The translations under genes and the position numbers were made by a program. Below, piece after piece: positions 41,205-48,816 of a stretch of DNA of 64,000 bases (positions are counted from its first letter, which is position 1; every line of letters starts with the position of its first letter). Under the pieces are notes generated by a model. That model worked only from the letters and a program-made list of their open reading frames with translations, made no database searches and was not told the origin of the DNA. The stretch covers positions 62,001 through 126,000 of the forward strand of contig DAOOPM010000002.1 in NCBI GenBank assembly GCA_035388225.1. The letters are read 5' to 3'. The DNA is from SB25 sp029560875. Lineage in GTDB: Bacteria; Bacteroidota; Bacteroidia; Bacteroidales; Tenuifilaceae.

Positions 41205-41753
41205 ATGAAAAAATCAACATTTACAGTTGCTTTGTTGGCCGTGATCTCGATTACCCTGATGAGTTTTACAAAACTTGGTGGTGACGAGAAACAAATAAAA
41301 CTATCAGATATTAGCGCTTCGCTTAGTGCTTTTCAGGGAGTTGAGGGGCAGGATTTTATTGGCAATTCAATTGCTTACAAAGTTGTTGATAAGGATAAGT
41401 ACGATAATGTCTTTAAGGAGTCCGCTCTTGTATATGCAACAATAATGCAGGTAAACGGAACCATTGAAGGCATTAACAAGGGAACTATCGCAACCGATAG
41501 CGATTTTGCCAAGGCAAATATTGGCTTTGCCACAAAGGATATTCCTGAAATGAAGGCAAGAATAGAAAAGTTGCAGGAACAACTTAAGACTTTAAAGCCA
41601 AAGGACGATTTTAAAGGTTTGGAGATGAAAAAAGTGCCAAAAGCTGCCGATGGAATTAACCTTGCACAGAAACAGTTAACCGAATCGTCTAACCTGCTTC
41701 CAAAAATTTCGGAGAATCTTGTTGAGGTTGCTAAAAAAGTAATAAAGAAATAG
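41205..41753 (+). CDS. hypothetical exported helical protein, 182 aa
   Basis: A signal peptide (MKKSTFTVALLAVISITLMS-F) precedes a mostly helical mature protein with heptad-like stretches (DIPEMKARIEKLQEQLKTLK and LAQKQLTESSNLLPKISENL). I do not recognise a family. It is likely periplasmic or outer-membrane attached. It is alone on its strand and ends at a very strong terminator shared with the convergent OmpA gene. Confidence 0.7.
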   Translation: MKKSTFTVALLAVISITLMSFTKLGGDEKQIKLSDISASLSAFQGVEGQDFIGNSIAYKVVDKDKYDNVFKESALVYATIMQVNGTIEGINKGTIATDSDFAKANIGFATKDIPEMKARIEKLQEQLKTLKPKDDFKGLEMKKVPKAADGINLAQKQLTESSNLLPKISENLVEVAKKVIKK

Positions 41754-41766
41754 AAATAAAGGAGTA

Positions 41767-41799
41767 CAGAAAAAGGCCGATTTAATCGGCCTTTTTCTG
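41767..41799. terminator. bidirectional intrinsic terminator
   Basis: CAGAAAAAGGCCGAT-TTA-ATCGGCCTTTTTCTG is a perfect 15-bp stem between convergent genes. Confidence 0.9.
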
Positions 41800-41800
41800 T

Positions 41801-42832
41801 TTAGTTGCTTTCCAAAAGTTGCAGTATCTCGTCCATTTTTGGTGTCAGAATAATTTCCGTTCTTCTATTTTTTTGTCGTGCCTCAGCAGTTTTTGCCTTA
41901 TCAACAGGCAGGAACTGGCTACGTCCAGCAGCAGTAATCCTTACAGGGTCAATTTTTGAGCCATTAAGTAGAATACGAACAATTGTTGTGGCGCGTTTTA
42001 CACTCAAATCCCAGTTGTCGAGCATATCGCCTGTGCCTTTATAGGGAACATCGTCGGTATGGCCCTCAACCATAATGTTGATATCCTTATTTTGTTCGAG
42101 TACGGGGACTAGTTGCTTTAGTGCCGCAGCACCCTTGGCGTCAATTTCGTACCTGCCCGATTTGAACATCAATTTCTCCTCCAACGAAACGTAAACCTTG
42201 CCGTTCTGCATCGTTACAGTTAAGCCTTTACCTTCGAATCCGAATAGCGCATCGGCTACCTTTTTGCGAAGAGCATTCATTATAGAGTCCTTGCTGCTAA
42301 GGATTCTCTCAAGTTCAAGTAATCGGGCGTTTCTTTCCTCTAAATCCTTGCTCATCTTTTCAAGGTCGGCCTGCATTTTATCCAAACCTAGTTTACGCTG
42401 GTATAATTTACGCTCTAGTTCTTTTAGCGCATCCTCTTTTTCCTGGAGTTCTTCCTGTGTTTTTTGAATCTGAACTAGCAGTTTGCGGGTTTCATCCTTG
42501 CTACCCTGCATAACACCCTCCTGTAGTTGCTGCAAATCGGCATAACGCTCCTTTAGGGTGGCCAGTTCCTCCTTTATTTTGTTGAACTCAACAATGCGGT
42601 TTGCGCTATCGGAGACTAATCTTTCGTTGCTTGTTTGCAAAAGCCTCGATTTTGAATCGAGCTCCGCATTTTTAGTGCTCAACGACTCATTTTCAGTAGA
42701 TAGTTTATCGCGTTCCTCCTCGCACTTTAAGTTTTTATCTTGTAATGCTTGGAATTCTTTTGCGGGAACGCATGCTGTTAAAACTAACAAACCAAAAATT
42801 GTAGATTTGATGATATTCAGCTTTATTGACAT
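41801..42832 (-). CDS. OmpA-family lipoprotein with long coiled coil
   Basis: The Met at 42832 begins a lipoprotein signal with lipobox LLVLTAC (Cys21). A coiled coil of about 160 residues (KNLKCEEERDKLSTENESLS through ELERILSSKDS) follows, then a C-terminal OmpA/MotB peptidoglycan-binding domain with MFKSGRYEID, MVEGHTDDVPYKG and NWDLSVKRATTIVRIL. It should bridge the outer membrane and the cell wall. The frame opens at 42856, but that codon overlaps the -7 box at 42854-42861, so the internal start is used (343 aa). Confidence 0.88.
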   Translation of the reverse strand: MSIKLNIIKSTIFGLLVLTACVPAKEFQALQDKNLKCEEERDKLSTENESLSTKNAELDSKSRLLQTSNERLVSDSANRIVEFNKIKEELATLKERYADLQQLQEGVMQGSKDETRKLLVQIQKTQEELQEKEDALKELERKLYQRKLGLDKMQADLEKMSKDLEERNARLLELERILSSKDSIMNALRKKVADALFGFEGKGLTVTMQNGKVYVSLEEKLMFKSGRYEIDAKGAAALKQLVPVLEQNKDINIMVEGHTDDVPYKGTGDMLDNWDLSVKRATTIVRILLNGSKIDPVRITAAGRSQFLPVDKAKTAEARQKNRRTEIILTPKMDEILQLLESN

Positions 42833-42853
42833 AGGTAAAGTGTGTGTTTTGAG

Positions 42854-42861
42854 CAAATATA
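42854..42861 (-). promoter_or_regulatory. -7 box of the OmpA lipoprotein gene
   Basis: The minus strand reads TATATTTG, matching TAnnTTTG; initiation near 42847 leaves a leader of about 15 nt and rules out the ATG at 42856. Confidence 0.55.
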
Positions 42862-42956
42862 TAAATATTCACATCAGAAAAACTCACAAAAAGCTAATTA
42901 TAATTAACAAAATCCGAATAGTTATAAATAACCCCTTCAATATTTAGAACGTATAA

Positions 42957-42964
42957 TATCTTTG
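42957..42964 (+). promoter_or_regulatory. -7 box of dxs
   Basis: TATCTTTG matches TAnnTTTG; initiation near 42971 gives a leader of about 49 nt to the ATG at 43020. A TTC at 42936 with 18-nt spacing may be a weak -33 element. Confidence 0.6.
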
Positions 42965-43019
42965 CACATGTAACATTTTTGTATTTTTATTGTTCTAAAT
43001 TGAAGTGAAAACTGGAAGT

Positions 43020-44939
43020 ATGAGCGGTAATTACAAACTACTTGATGGTATTAACTCGCCAGAGGACCTAAAGAAGTTGAAACTTGACGACCTTGAATTG
43101 CTGAGCACCGAGCTTCGCCAATTCATTATCGACGTTGTTTCAACCAATCCAGGTCATTTTGGTGCCAGCTTGGGTGTTGTTGAGCTTACGGTTGCTCTTC
43201 ACTATGTTTTCAATACTCCGTATGATAGAATTATTTGGGATGTGGGGCATCAGGCCTATGGCCATAAAATCCTTACAGGACGCAAAGATGTTTTTCATAC
43301 CAACCGTAAGTATAAAGGAATAAGCGGTTTCCCAAAGCGTGAAGAAAGCCCTTACGATGCATTCGGCGTAGGACACTCATCCACATCAATTTCTGCGGCG
43401 CTGGGTATGTCCATTGCCTCAGGAATGAAAATGGAGCCACGACAAGTTGTTGCCGTTATTGGCGATGGTGCTCTCACAGGCGGTATGGCCTTTGAGGGGT
43501 TGAACCACGGGGGTAGTATAAAATCGAACCTACTGGTTATCCTAAACGACAACAATATCTCTATAGACCCAAGTGTTGGTGCACTAAAAGAGTACTTGCT
43601 CGATATTACCACATCAAAAACATACAACAAGCTTAAAACAGAGGTCTGGGATTTACTTGGCAAAATTGATAAGCTTGCACCCAAAACCCGTTCCGTTATT
43701 CAGAAAATGGAAAATGCTGTTAAAGCAGCATTGCTTAAGCAGAGTAACATGTTCGAGTCCATGGGTTTCCGTTACTTTGGCCCCGTTGATGGTCACGATG
43801 TGGTTTACCTTGCCAAAGTTCTGGATGATTTAAAGGATATTCCTGGCCCAAAACTTTTACACTGCATTACAGTTAAAGGAAAAGGTTATTCTCCTGCCGA
43901 GGAGAACCAAACAATGTTCCATGCTCCTGGACTGTTCAATAAAACAACTGGCGAAAGAATTGTAGTTACAAGCGATAAACCCACACCGCCTAAATACCAG
44001 GATGTATTCGGCGAAACATTGGTTGAACTTGCCGAAAAGAACGATAAAATTGTAGGTATTACTCCTGCTATGGCAAGTGGTTGCTCCATGAATATCTTAA
44101 TGGAGAAGATGCCCAAAAAGGCGTTTGATGTTGGAATTGCTGAGCAGCACGCCGTAACATTCTCGGCCGGATTGGCTGCCGAGGGACTTGTTCCGTTCTG
44201 CAATATCTACTCAACCTTTATGCAACGTGCCTACGACCAAGTAATTCACGATGTCGCATTGCAAAACTTACAGGTTGTTTTCTGTCTCGACCGTGGAGGC
44301 TTGGTAGGCGACGATGGTGCTACGCACCACGGGGCATTCGACATTGCCTATATGCGTTCCATCCCGAACATTACCGTTACAGCACCAATGAACGAGGAGG
44401 AACTGCGCAATATGATGTACACCGCCCAACTCGAAGGTATGGGGCCATTCTCTATTCGCTACCCACGCGGCAATGGGGTTATGGTAGATTGGCGCAAACC
44501 ATTCAAAAAACTTGAAATTGGCAAAGCCAACGTTTTGCGCAATGGAAATGATATAGCGATTCTGACCATTGGTCATATTGGAAACTTGGCTGCAAAAGCC
44601 GCCGATATGCTTGAGGCCGATGGAATAAGCGTTTACCACGCCGATATGCGCTTTGTAAAACCAATCGATACCGATGTGCTAAAATTCGTTGGCGAAAACT
44701 TTAAGACCGTAGTAACCGTTGAGGATGGCTGCTTGCCTGGCGGTTTTGGAAGCGCTGCATTGGAATGGCTGAACGATGCAGGCTATGCAATTAGGGTTAT
44801 TCGCCTTGGAATCCCCGATAGTTTTATTGAGCACGGAACTCAGCAACAACTCTATGCGGATTGCGGCTACGATATTGAGAATATCTACCAAACTGCAAAG
44901 ATGTACTCTCCAAAGAAAGTCAACATGAGAGTGAGTTAA
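43020..44939 (+). CDS. dxs: 1-deoxy-D-xylulose-5-phosphate synthase
   Basis: First enzyme of the MEP isoprenoid pathway; condenses pyruvate and glyceraldehyde 3-phosphate with thiamine diphosphate. Visible are VSTNPGHFGASLGVVELTVA, IIWDVGHQAYGHKILTGRKD, VIGDGALTGGMAFEGLNHGG with the metal motif ending NDNNISI, the activating Glu in VGIAEQHAVTFSAGLA and the C-terminal transketolase domain. An in-frame GTG lies at 43005, but I prefer the ATG at 43020 (639 aa). The length is normal. The gene stands alone upstream of tRNA-Leu. Confidence 0.95.
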   Translation: MSGNYKLLDGINSPEDLKKLKLDDLELLSTELRQFIIDVVSTNPGHFGASLGVVELTVALHYVFNTPYDRIIWDVGHQAYGHKILTGRKDVFHTNRKYKGISGFPKREESPYDAFGVGHSSTSISAALGMSIASGMKMEPRQVVAVIGDGALTGGMAFEGLNHGGSIKSNLLVILNDNNISIDPSVGALKEYLLDITTSKTYNKLKTEVWDLLGKIDKLAPKTRSVIQKMENAVKAALLKQSNMFESMGFRYFGPVDGHDVVYLAKVLDDLKDIPGPKLLHCITVKGKGYSPAEENQTMFHAPGLFNKTTGERIVVTSDKPTPPKYQDVFGETLVELAEKNDKIVGITPAMASGCSMNILMEKMPKKAFDVGIAEQHAVTFSAGLAAEGLVPFCNIYSTFMQRAYDQVIHDVALQNLQVVFCLDRGGLVGDDGATHHGAFDIAYMRSIPNITVTAPMNEEELRNMMYTAQLEGMGPFSIRYPRGNGVMVDWRKPFKKLEIGKANVLRNGNDIAILTIGHIGNLAAKAADMLEADGISVYHADMRFVKPIDTDVLKFVGENFKTVVTVEDGCLPGGFGSAALEWLNDAGYAIRVIRLGIPDSFIEHGTQQQLYADCGYDIENIYQTAKMYSPKKVNMRVS

Positions 44940-44993
44940 TGGGAGAATAAGTTATTAGAATAATTGGGGGTTTCAATTTTCGCAAATTTGTTG

Positions 44994-45021
44994 TTGGTTT
45001 AAAATAAACTTTATATCTTCG
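44994..45021 (+). promoter_or_regulatory. probable promoter of tRNA-Leu
   Basis: TTG (44994-44996), a 17-nt spacer and TATCTTCG (45014-45021), one base from TAnnTTTG; initiation near 45028, about 19 nt before the tRNA. Confidence 0.5.
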
Positions 45022-45046
45022 CACCCCGAAAGTTCATTCAAATTTT

Positions 45047-45130
45047 GCCCGGATGGCGGAATTGGTAGACGCGCTGGTCTCAAACACCAGTGAGCTCACC
45101 CTCGTGCCGGTTCGATCCCGGCTCCGGGTA
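45047..45130 (+). tRNA. tRNA-Leu (CAA)
   Basis: An 84-nt type II tRNA with acceptor GCCCGGA/TCCGGGT, D-arm GGCGGAATTGGTAGACGC, anticodon stem-loop CTGGT-CTCAAAC-ACCAG with anticodon CAA, a long variable arm (TGAGCTCACCCTCGT) and T-arm GCCGG-TTCGATC-CCGGC. CCA is not encoded. Confidence 0.95.
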
Positions 45131-45135
45131 CAACG

Positions 45136-45166
45136 CAAAAGCCCTCGTTACGAGGGCTTTTGTCAT
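45136..45166 (+). terminator. intrinsic terminator of tRNA-Leu
   Basis: CAAAAGCCCTCG-TTA-CGAGGGCTTTTG is a perfect 12-bp stem; the T-run is internal to the right arm and the structure also faces the convergent gene at 45185. Confidence 0.85.
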
Positions 45167-45184
45167 TTATAGAGGTTTGTGTAT

Positions 45185-45610
45185 TTAACTGTTTCTTGCT
45201 TCAACTCTTAACCATTTATTTCTACCAATGGTTAGTGTTCCAACTAGGAAAACCAAAAGCAGAACAAGCACTGCAATGCCAATGTTTTTAGTTAATGGGC
45301 TATTACCTGTGAATATTATAATTCCCACAACTGGAAATAATCCAATAATAAAAGGCATTCGCCTATTTAAAAACTCACTTCCGATTATTGATATTGTGGA
45401 GTTTGGCTCAATGTTACTTATGTTGATTTTTGTACTTCCACACCAATGCGTTTTGGCATATAACTGTTCGTTTTCTAACTCTGTGGGTATTTCAATGCTC
45501 TTTTCTTCACCGTTTTTTAGATTGGCTATTTTATTCTTTCCAACAAATAACTCGTAAGTACAATGCTTGTTGAAATTTTCGTGGGGACGTTTGATTTTTA
45601 ATGTTTTCAT
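45185..45610 (-). CDS. hypothetical membrane protein, 141 aa
   Basis: The N-terminal 80 residues form a soluble strand-rich region (HCTYELFVGKNKIANLKNGE, KINISNIEPNSTISIIGSEF), followed by two membrane helices (about 86-103 and 108-127) and a basic C-terminus. The first part resembles small beta-sandwich domains found before membrane helices in several unnamed Bacteroidota proteins. I do not recognise a family. It is alone on its strand. Confidence 0.6.
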   Translation of the reverse strand: MKTLKIKRPHENFNKHCTYELFVGKNKIANLKNGEEKSIEIPTELENEQLYAKTHWCGSTKINISNIEPNSTISIIGSEFLNRRMPFIIGLFPVVGIIIFTGNSPLTKNIGIAVLVLLLVFLVGTLTIGRNKWLRVEARNS

Positions 45611-45958
45611 TATGTAACATTTAAGACAATAAAGAATATTCTTAGTAATTGCTAATACTGGCTAATTCAACTCGAAAGTAATAATAATTTTCTATTTTTC
45701 ATCGCTCAAGTTCTGCAGAAGACGCAAATAAATAAACTACGTTCGCTTATAAAGCACCTTAGTTGGCTGCACCTACACAAAAACTCTCCAGCGTGGTGTA
45801 GCCACCTGAAAACGTTAAATTTTTCTTGTTGTTTTTTTTGACGTTTTCAAGTCCTCCTGTCGACGGACGTTAGAAAGTATTTGCTCCGTTAGCATTCGTC
45901 TTATGAAGAGTGCGGTATTATAATATCAAAACAGCATTTAAAAACAAATGAGTTTTAC
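45611..45958. repeat. gene-free stretch with nested inverted repeats
   Basis: This 348-nt gap has no credible gene. It contains two inverted repeats in tandem, GGCTGCACC/GGTGTAGCC (45765-45773 and 45795-45803, one mismatch) and TGAAAACGT/ACGTTTTCA (45807-45815 and 45841-45849). A 14-mer GACGGACGTTAGAA (45862-45875) also occurs at 11225-11238. It may be a decayed dispersed repeat or an untranslated RNA; I cannot tell. Confidence 0.4.
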
Positions 45959-47392
45959 CTATTTTCGACCAACCTTGCGTTTAGCCCTATCGTCCCATTG
46001 CCAGTAACAACCACAGCCACTACCGCTCGATATTTTCATCTGTTTTTTGCGCTCGGAGCAACCAAAAAACATATTGAATCCAAACCTAAGGTTTGCATTA
46101 CGGGCCTTTTCGGGGTAGAATGCAACCATAACGTTATCGGACATCATATAAAACTGAAACTTTTCGGTTCCCCAGCCAAAGCCCAACCCTACATTAAGAA
46201 ACGAGCCATTCATTATGGAGTAGTTTAGCGCCACTGAGCTACCCTTTTTGCTGTAAGCCATAGCTGTTGCAGTAAAACCAATAATAGGCCTACCAGGATA
46301 CCACTCGCTACGCACCAAACCTCCTACCTTTACCCTATCGGCAATTGGGTAGGTTCCGCCAAAGTAAACCTTTGGATTAAGAAAAGTTATAAAGCCCTTT
46401 TGTTTAGCCTTAAACTGAAGTTGATTCTCGAGCGAATCGGTTAGTTCATTAATGTAATCATCAGGATTGGCAAGGTCAGTGGCATCGGCTCCACTGTATG
46501 CGAAACTTCCCTTATTCTCCAACCGTGTGGTTTGCTTATGCCACCATATCAACCCTAAATCCAAAACGCTACCGCTCCAAGTAATATCGTTGCGTTTCCA
46601 AATAAATCCCAAATCGGCAGCCAGGCCCTGATTTCCAAAGTTCAGCAAGAAACTCATTGGCGAAAATCCATCGGGTGTAACGCCTGTAACATTACCCTGA
46701 GCATCGGTTGAAACGCTAACCGGGTATGCAATATCTATTTTCGGGTTCCATTCGCCGTAAAGGTTATGTGTTAGGGCATCACCCTCAACCTTAATGGGCT
46801 TTCGACGTGTAAATACACCACCCAAGCCAAACAGAACCTTAGCGTGTGCTCCAACGGTTAAATCTTGGTCAACCACCCTTGAGTAACCAAACGAGAACTC
46901 CCGGTAGTACATAGCATTAACACCAGGGTTACGGGTTTTAAGCCCATCGCCCAAGTACTGGGTGTTGCCATCGATAAACATTGAGAGTAGTTTTTTCGAT
47001 GCAAAAATCTTTGTTTCAATCCTCTCGGTCCATGCAAAGCTGAAGTACTGTTTGTTGTCGTACATAAATCCAAACGAAACTGGGGTGTAATGAACCTCGC
47101 CCGATACAAAATCCCAACTGTGCATTTTGGAAACTAGGGCATTTAAATCCAGATTCGAAGAGCCATTGGCTATTGTACTATACGAGAACGCTGTGGAGTT
47201 AAAGTTTAGGTGCAACGACGATAGCAATGGCAACCCCACGTACTGCTGGCAATTTATTTGAACGGCGGGGTTTATGAAATTTGATTGAGGGACGTTGTGC
47301 ATCAGGAATAAGGTGTGGTCCTGCTGTGCCACCAGCGCATTGTGCGCGATAACCATTATAAAAACTAAAATTGCAACCTTAAGCACCCGCAT
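45959..47392 (-). CDS. DUF5723-family outer-membrane protein
   Basis: A signal peptide (about 1-22) precedes a barrel-like protein of about 455 residues. The opening DHTLFLMHNVPQSNFINPAV, followed by GLPLLSSLHLNFNST, is typical of DUF5723, a family that resembles PorV/FadL-like barrels; features such as GAHAKVLFGLGG and ENKGSFAYSG are spread along it. The C-terminus carries an extra Gly/Cys/Lys-rich tail (GSGCGCYWQWDDRAKRK). Its start is 3 nt after the stop of the preceding lipoprotein gene, so they form one unit. Role unknown. Confidence 0.8.
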   Translation of the reverse strand: MRVLKVAILVFIMVIAHNALVAQQDHTLFLMHNVPQSNFINPAVQINCQQYVGLPLLSSLHLNFNSTAFSYSTIANGSSNLDLNALVSKMHSWDFVSGEVHYTPVSFGFMYDNKQYFSFAWTERIETKIFASKKLLSMFIDGNTQYLGDGLKTRNPGVNAMYYREFSFGYSRVVDQDLTVGAHAKVLFGLGGVFTRRKPIKVEGDALTHNLYGEWNPKIDIAYPVSVSTDAQGNVTGVTPDGFSPMSFLLNFGNQGLAADLGFIWKRNDITWSGSVLDLGLIWWHKQTTRLENKGSFAYSGADATDLANPDDYINELTDSLENQLQFKAKQKGFITFLNPKVYFGGTYPIADRVKVGGLVRSEWYPGRPIIGFTATAMAYSKKGSSVALNYSIMNGSFLNVGLGFGWGTEKFQFYMMSDNVMVAFYPEKARNANLRFGFNMFFGCSERKKQMKISSGSGCGCYWQWDDRAKRKVGRK

Positions 47393-47395
47393 AAA

Positions 47396-48043
47396 CTATT
47401 TACTTGAATAGACAAAATCAACCCTTGCCGCCACTTGAATCTTCAGTCCATAAAGGTTAAAGTAATTTGCATTCTCTGGGGTAATAGCATCCTCGGTAAT
47501 TTCCAATCCGCTGTAAATAACAACATAGTGGCTGTTAGCCAATAAATCAATCCGCTCCCTAGCAAGGTCAACCCTAAACGACTCGAACCTGTTGGAAACT
47601 ACACCATCAAAAACTGTAGCGGCAGGGATTTCAGCCCTCGGAATATAAAGCGAATCGATAACAGTATAGCCTCCATCTAAAAAGTAAATTTGGGCAAAGC
47701 AGCGCATTGGATAGCTGTTCCACACATTAGTGCGAATCATAAAATACTCTATCATCTCGGCTTTGCTATATATCTCCTGAATATTAAAGGCAACCGTATC
47801 GGCATAAAAAGCAAATTCGTACTTTGCCCAATCGGGAACATCCTCGGTTAGGTTGATTGTAGGCAATCCGAGTGTAAAAAAATTGGTTGTGGACTTTACC
47901 TCCGTTATCCCAACGGGGAAAGAATACGACGGAGTCACTGTAACCCCATTGGGCATAGGTTCAATATTCCTAGTGCAGTTTACCAGAAAAAATCCTAAAA
48001 AGCATAAGAATAACAGCGTATTTCTGTTCCTCAAAATTATCAC
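47396..48043 (-). CDS. hypothetical lipoprotein, 215 aa
   Basis: A lipoprotein signal ends in FFLVNC (Cys23). The mature part is strand-rich (SYSFPVGITEVKSTTNFF, CFAQIYFLDGGYTVIDSLYI, SHYVVIYSGLEI) with no recognised domain; it may be an outer-membrane companion of the DUF5723 barrel encoded 3 nt downstream. The pairing of a small lipoprotein with a DUF5723 gene supports joint work, but the function is unknown. Confidence 0.7.
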   Translation of the reverse strand: MIILRNRNTLLFLCFLGFFLVNCTRNIEPMPNGVTVTPSYSFPVGITEVKSTTNFFTLGLPTINLTEDVPDWAKYEFAFYADTVAFNIQEIYSKAEMIEYFMIRTNVWNSYPMRCFAQIYFLDGGYTVIDSLYIPRAEIPAATVFDGVVSNRFESFRVDLARERIDLLANSHYVVIYSGLEITEDAITPENANYFNLYGLKIQVAARVDFVYSSK

Positions 48044-48098
48044 TCAGATAAAATTATGAAGTAAGTTACAACATAATTAGGACATAACATATCAAGAA

Positions 48099-48806
48099 CT
48101 ACAAAGAGTGCATTTTATTATACTCACGCTCCAATAGTTCTCGTGTTATTGGTCGGCCATGAGCAGGTAGGAATAGCGTGCAGTTTGTTTTCAGCAACTT
48201 GCCCCAACTGTCAATTAGTGTTTTTACATCGTCGGCAAAAGGCGGAAATACTGAGTTGCTGAAGATTCCAAAAAGGGCATCGCCTACAATTACAACTTCA
48301 TTGTCCACAATAACGCTAATTGAGCCTATAGAATGTCCGGGTGTTGAGATAACCCTAATGTTGGCATCCTCTACATTCAAGACCATTTCGTCGAGTACAA
48401 GCAACTCCGGACGAAAGTGCTTGAACTTTAGCTTATACCTAAAGCAATGATTTCCTAAAAAAGAGATAACCCTAGAGAATCGGTTTGTGCCTTTGGGTGC
48501 AGGGGAAAAACCACGCAAGGCAAACTCTTCCTCAGCATTTCCAAGAATTATCCTATACCCCTGCTCTTCCGATAATCGCTCGGCATTCTGGCAATGGTCA
48601 AAATGGGTATGGGTTAAAATTAGGTATCGGTCGGCTTGCAATGAGTTCGATACTTTTGCAATTCTTCTTAATAGCCTACGATACCCAAGTTTTTTCCCTG
48701 TATCAACAAGAATAAGAGTGCTTTTCAATGGAATGAGGTAGCAGTTACACCTACCAAATAATACCCTGTAAATACTGATTCCATTGCTTGTTGACCAGCG
48801 TTTCAT
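48099..48806 (-). CDS. MBL-fold metallo-hydrolase, 235 aa
   Basis: The metal-binding motif LILTHTHFDHCQNAE (HxHxDH) is intact, with the second His in VISTPGHSIGSISVIV, Asp in VIVGDALFG and the last His in LFLPAHGRPIT. The substrate is unknown. The frame opens at 48857 inside the 733-residue gene; I choose the Met at 48806, 10 nt after that gene's stop, where the first strand begins. It is the third gene of the unit starting with the OmpA/PD40 protein. Confidence 0.82.
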   Translation of the reverse strand: MKRWSTSNGISIYRVLFGRCNCYLIPLKSTLILVDTGKKLGYRRLLRRIAKVSNSLQADRYLILTHTHFDHCQNAERLSEEQGYRIILGNAEEEFALRGFSPAPKGTNRFSRVISFLGNHCFRYKLKFKHFRPELLVLDEMVLNVEDANIRVISTPGHSIGSISVIVDNEVVIVGDALFGIFSNSVFPPFADDVKTLIDSWGKLLKTNCTLFLPAHGRPITRELLEREYNKMHSL

Positions 48807-48816
48807 TGAGTGAAAC

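Noticed and set aside
43005..43019. GTG start of dxs
   Set aside because: The ATG at 43020 gives the normal DXS N-terminus; the five extra codons have no support, though they cannot be fully excluded.
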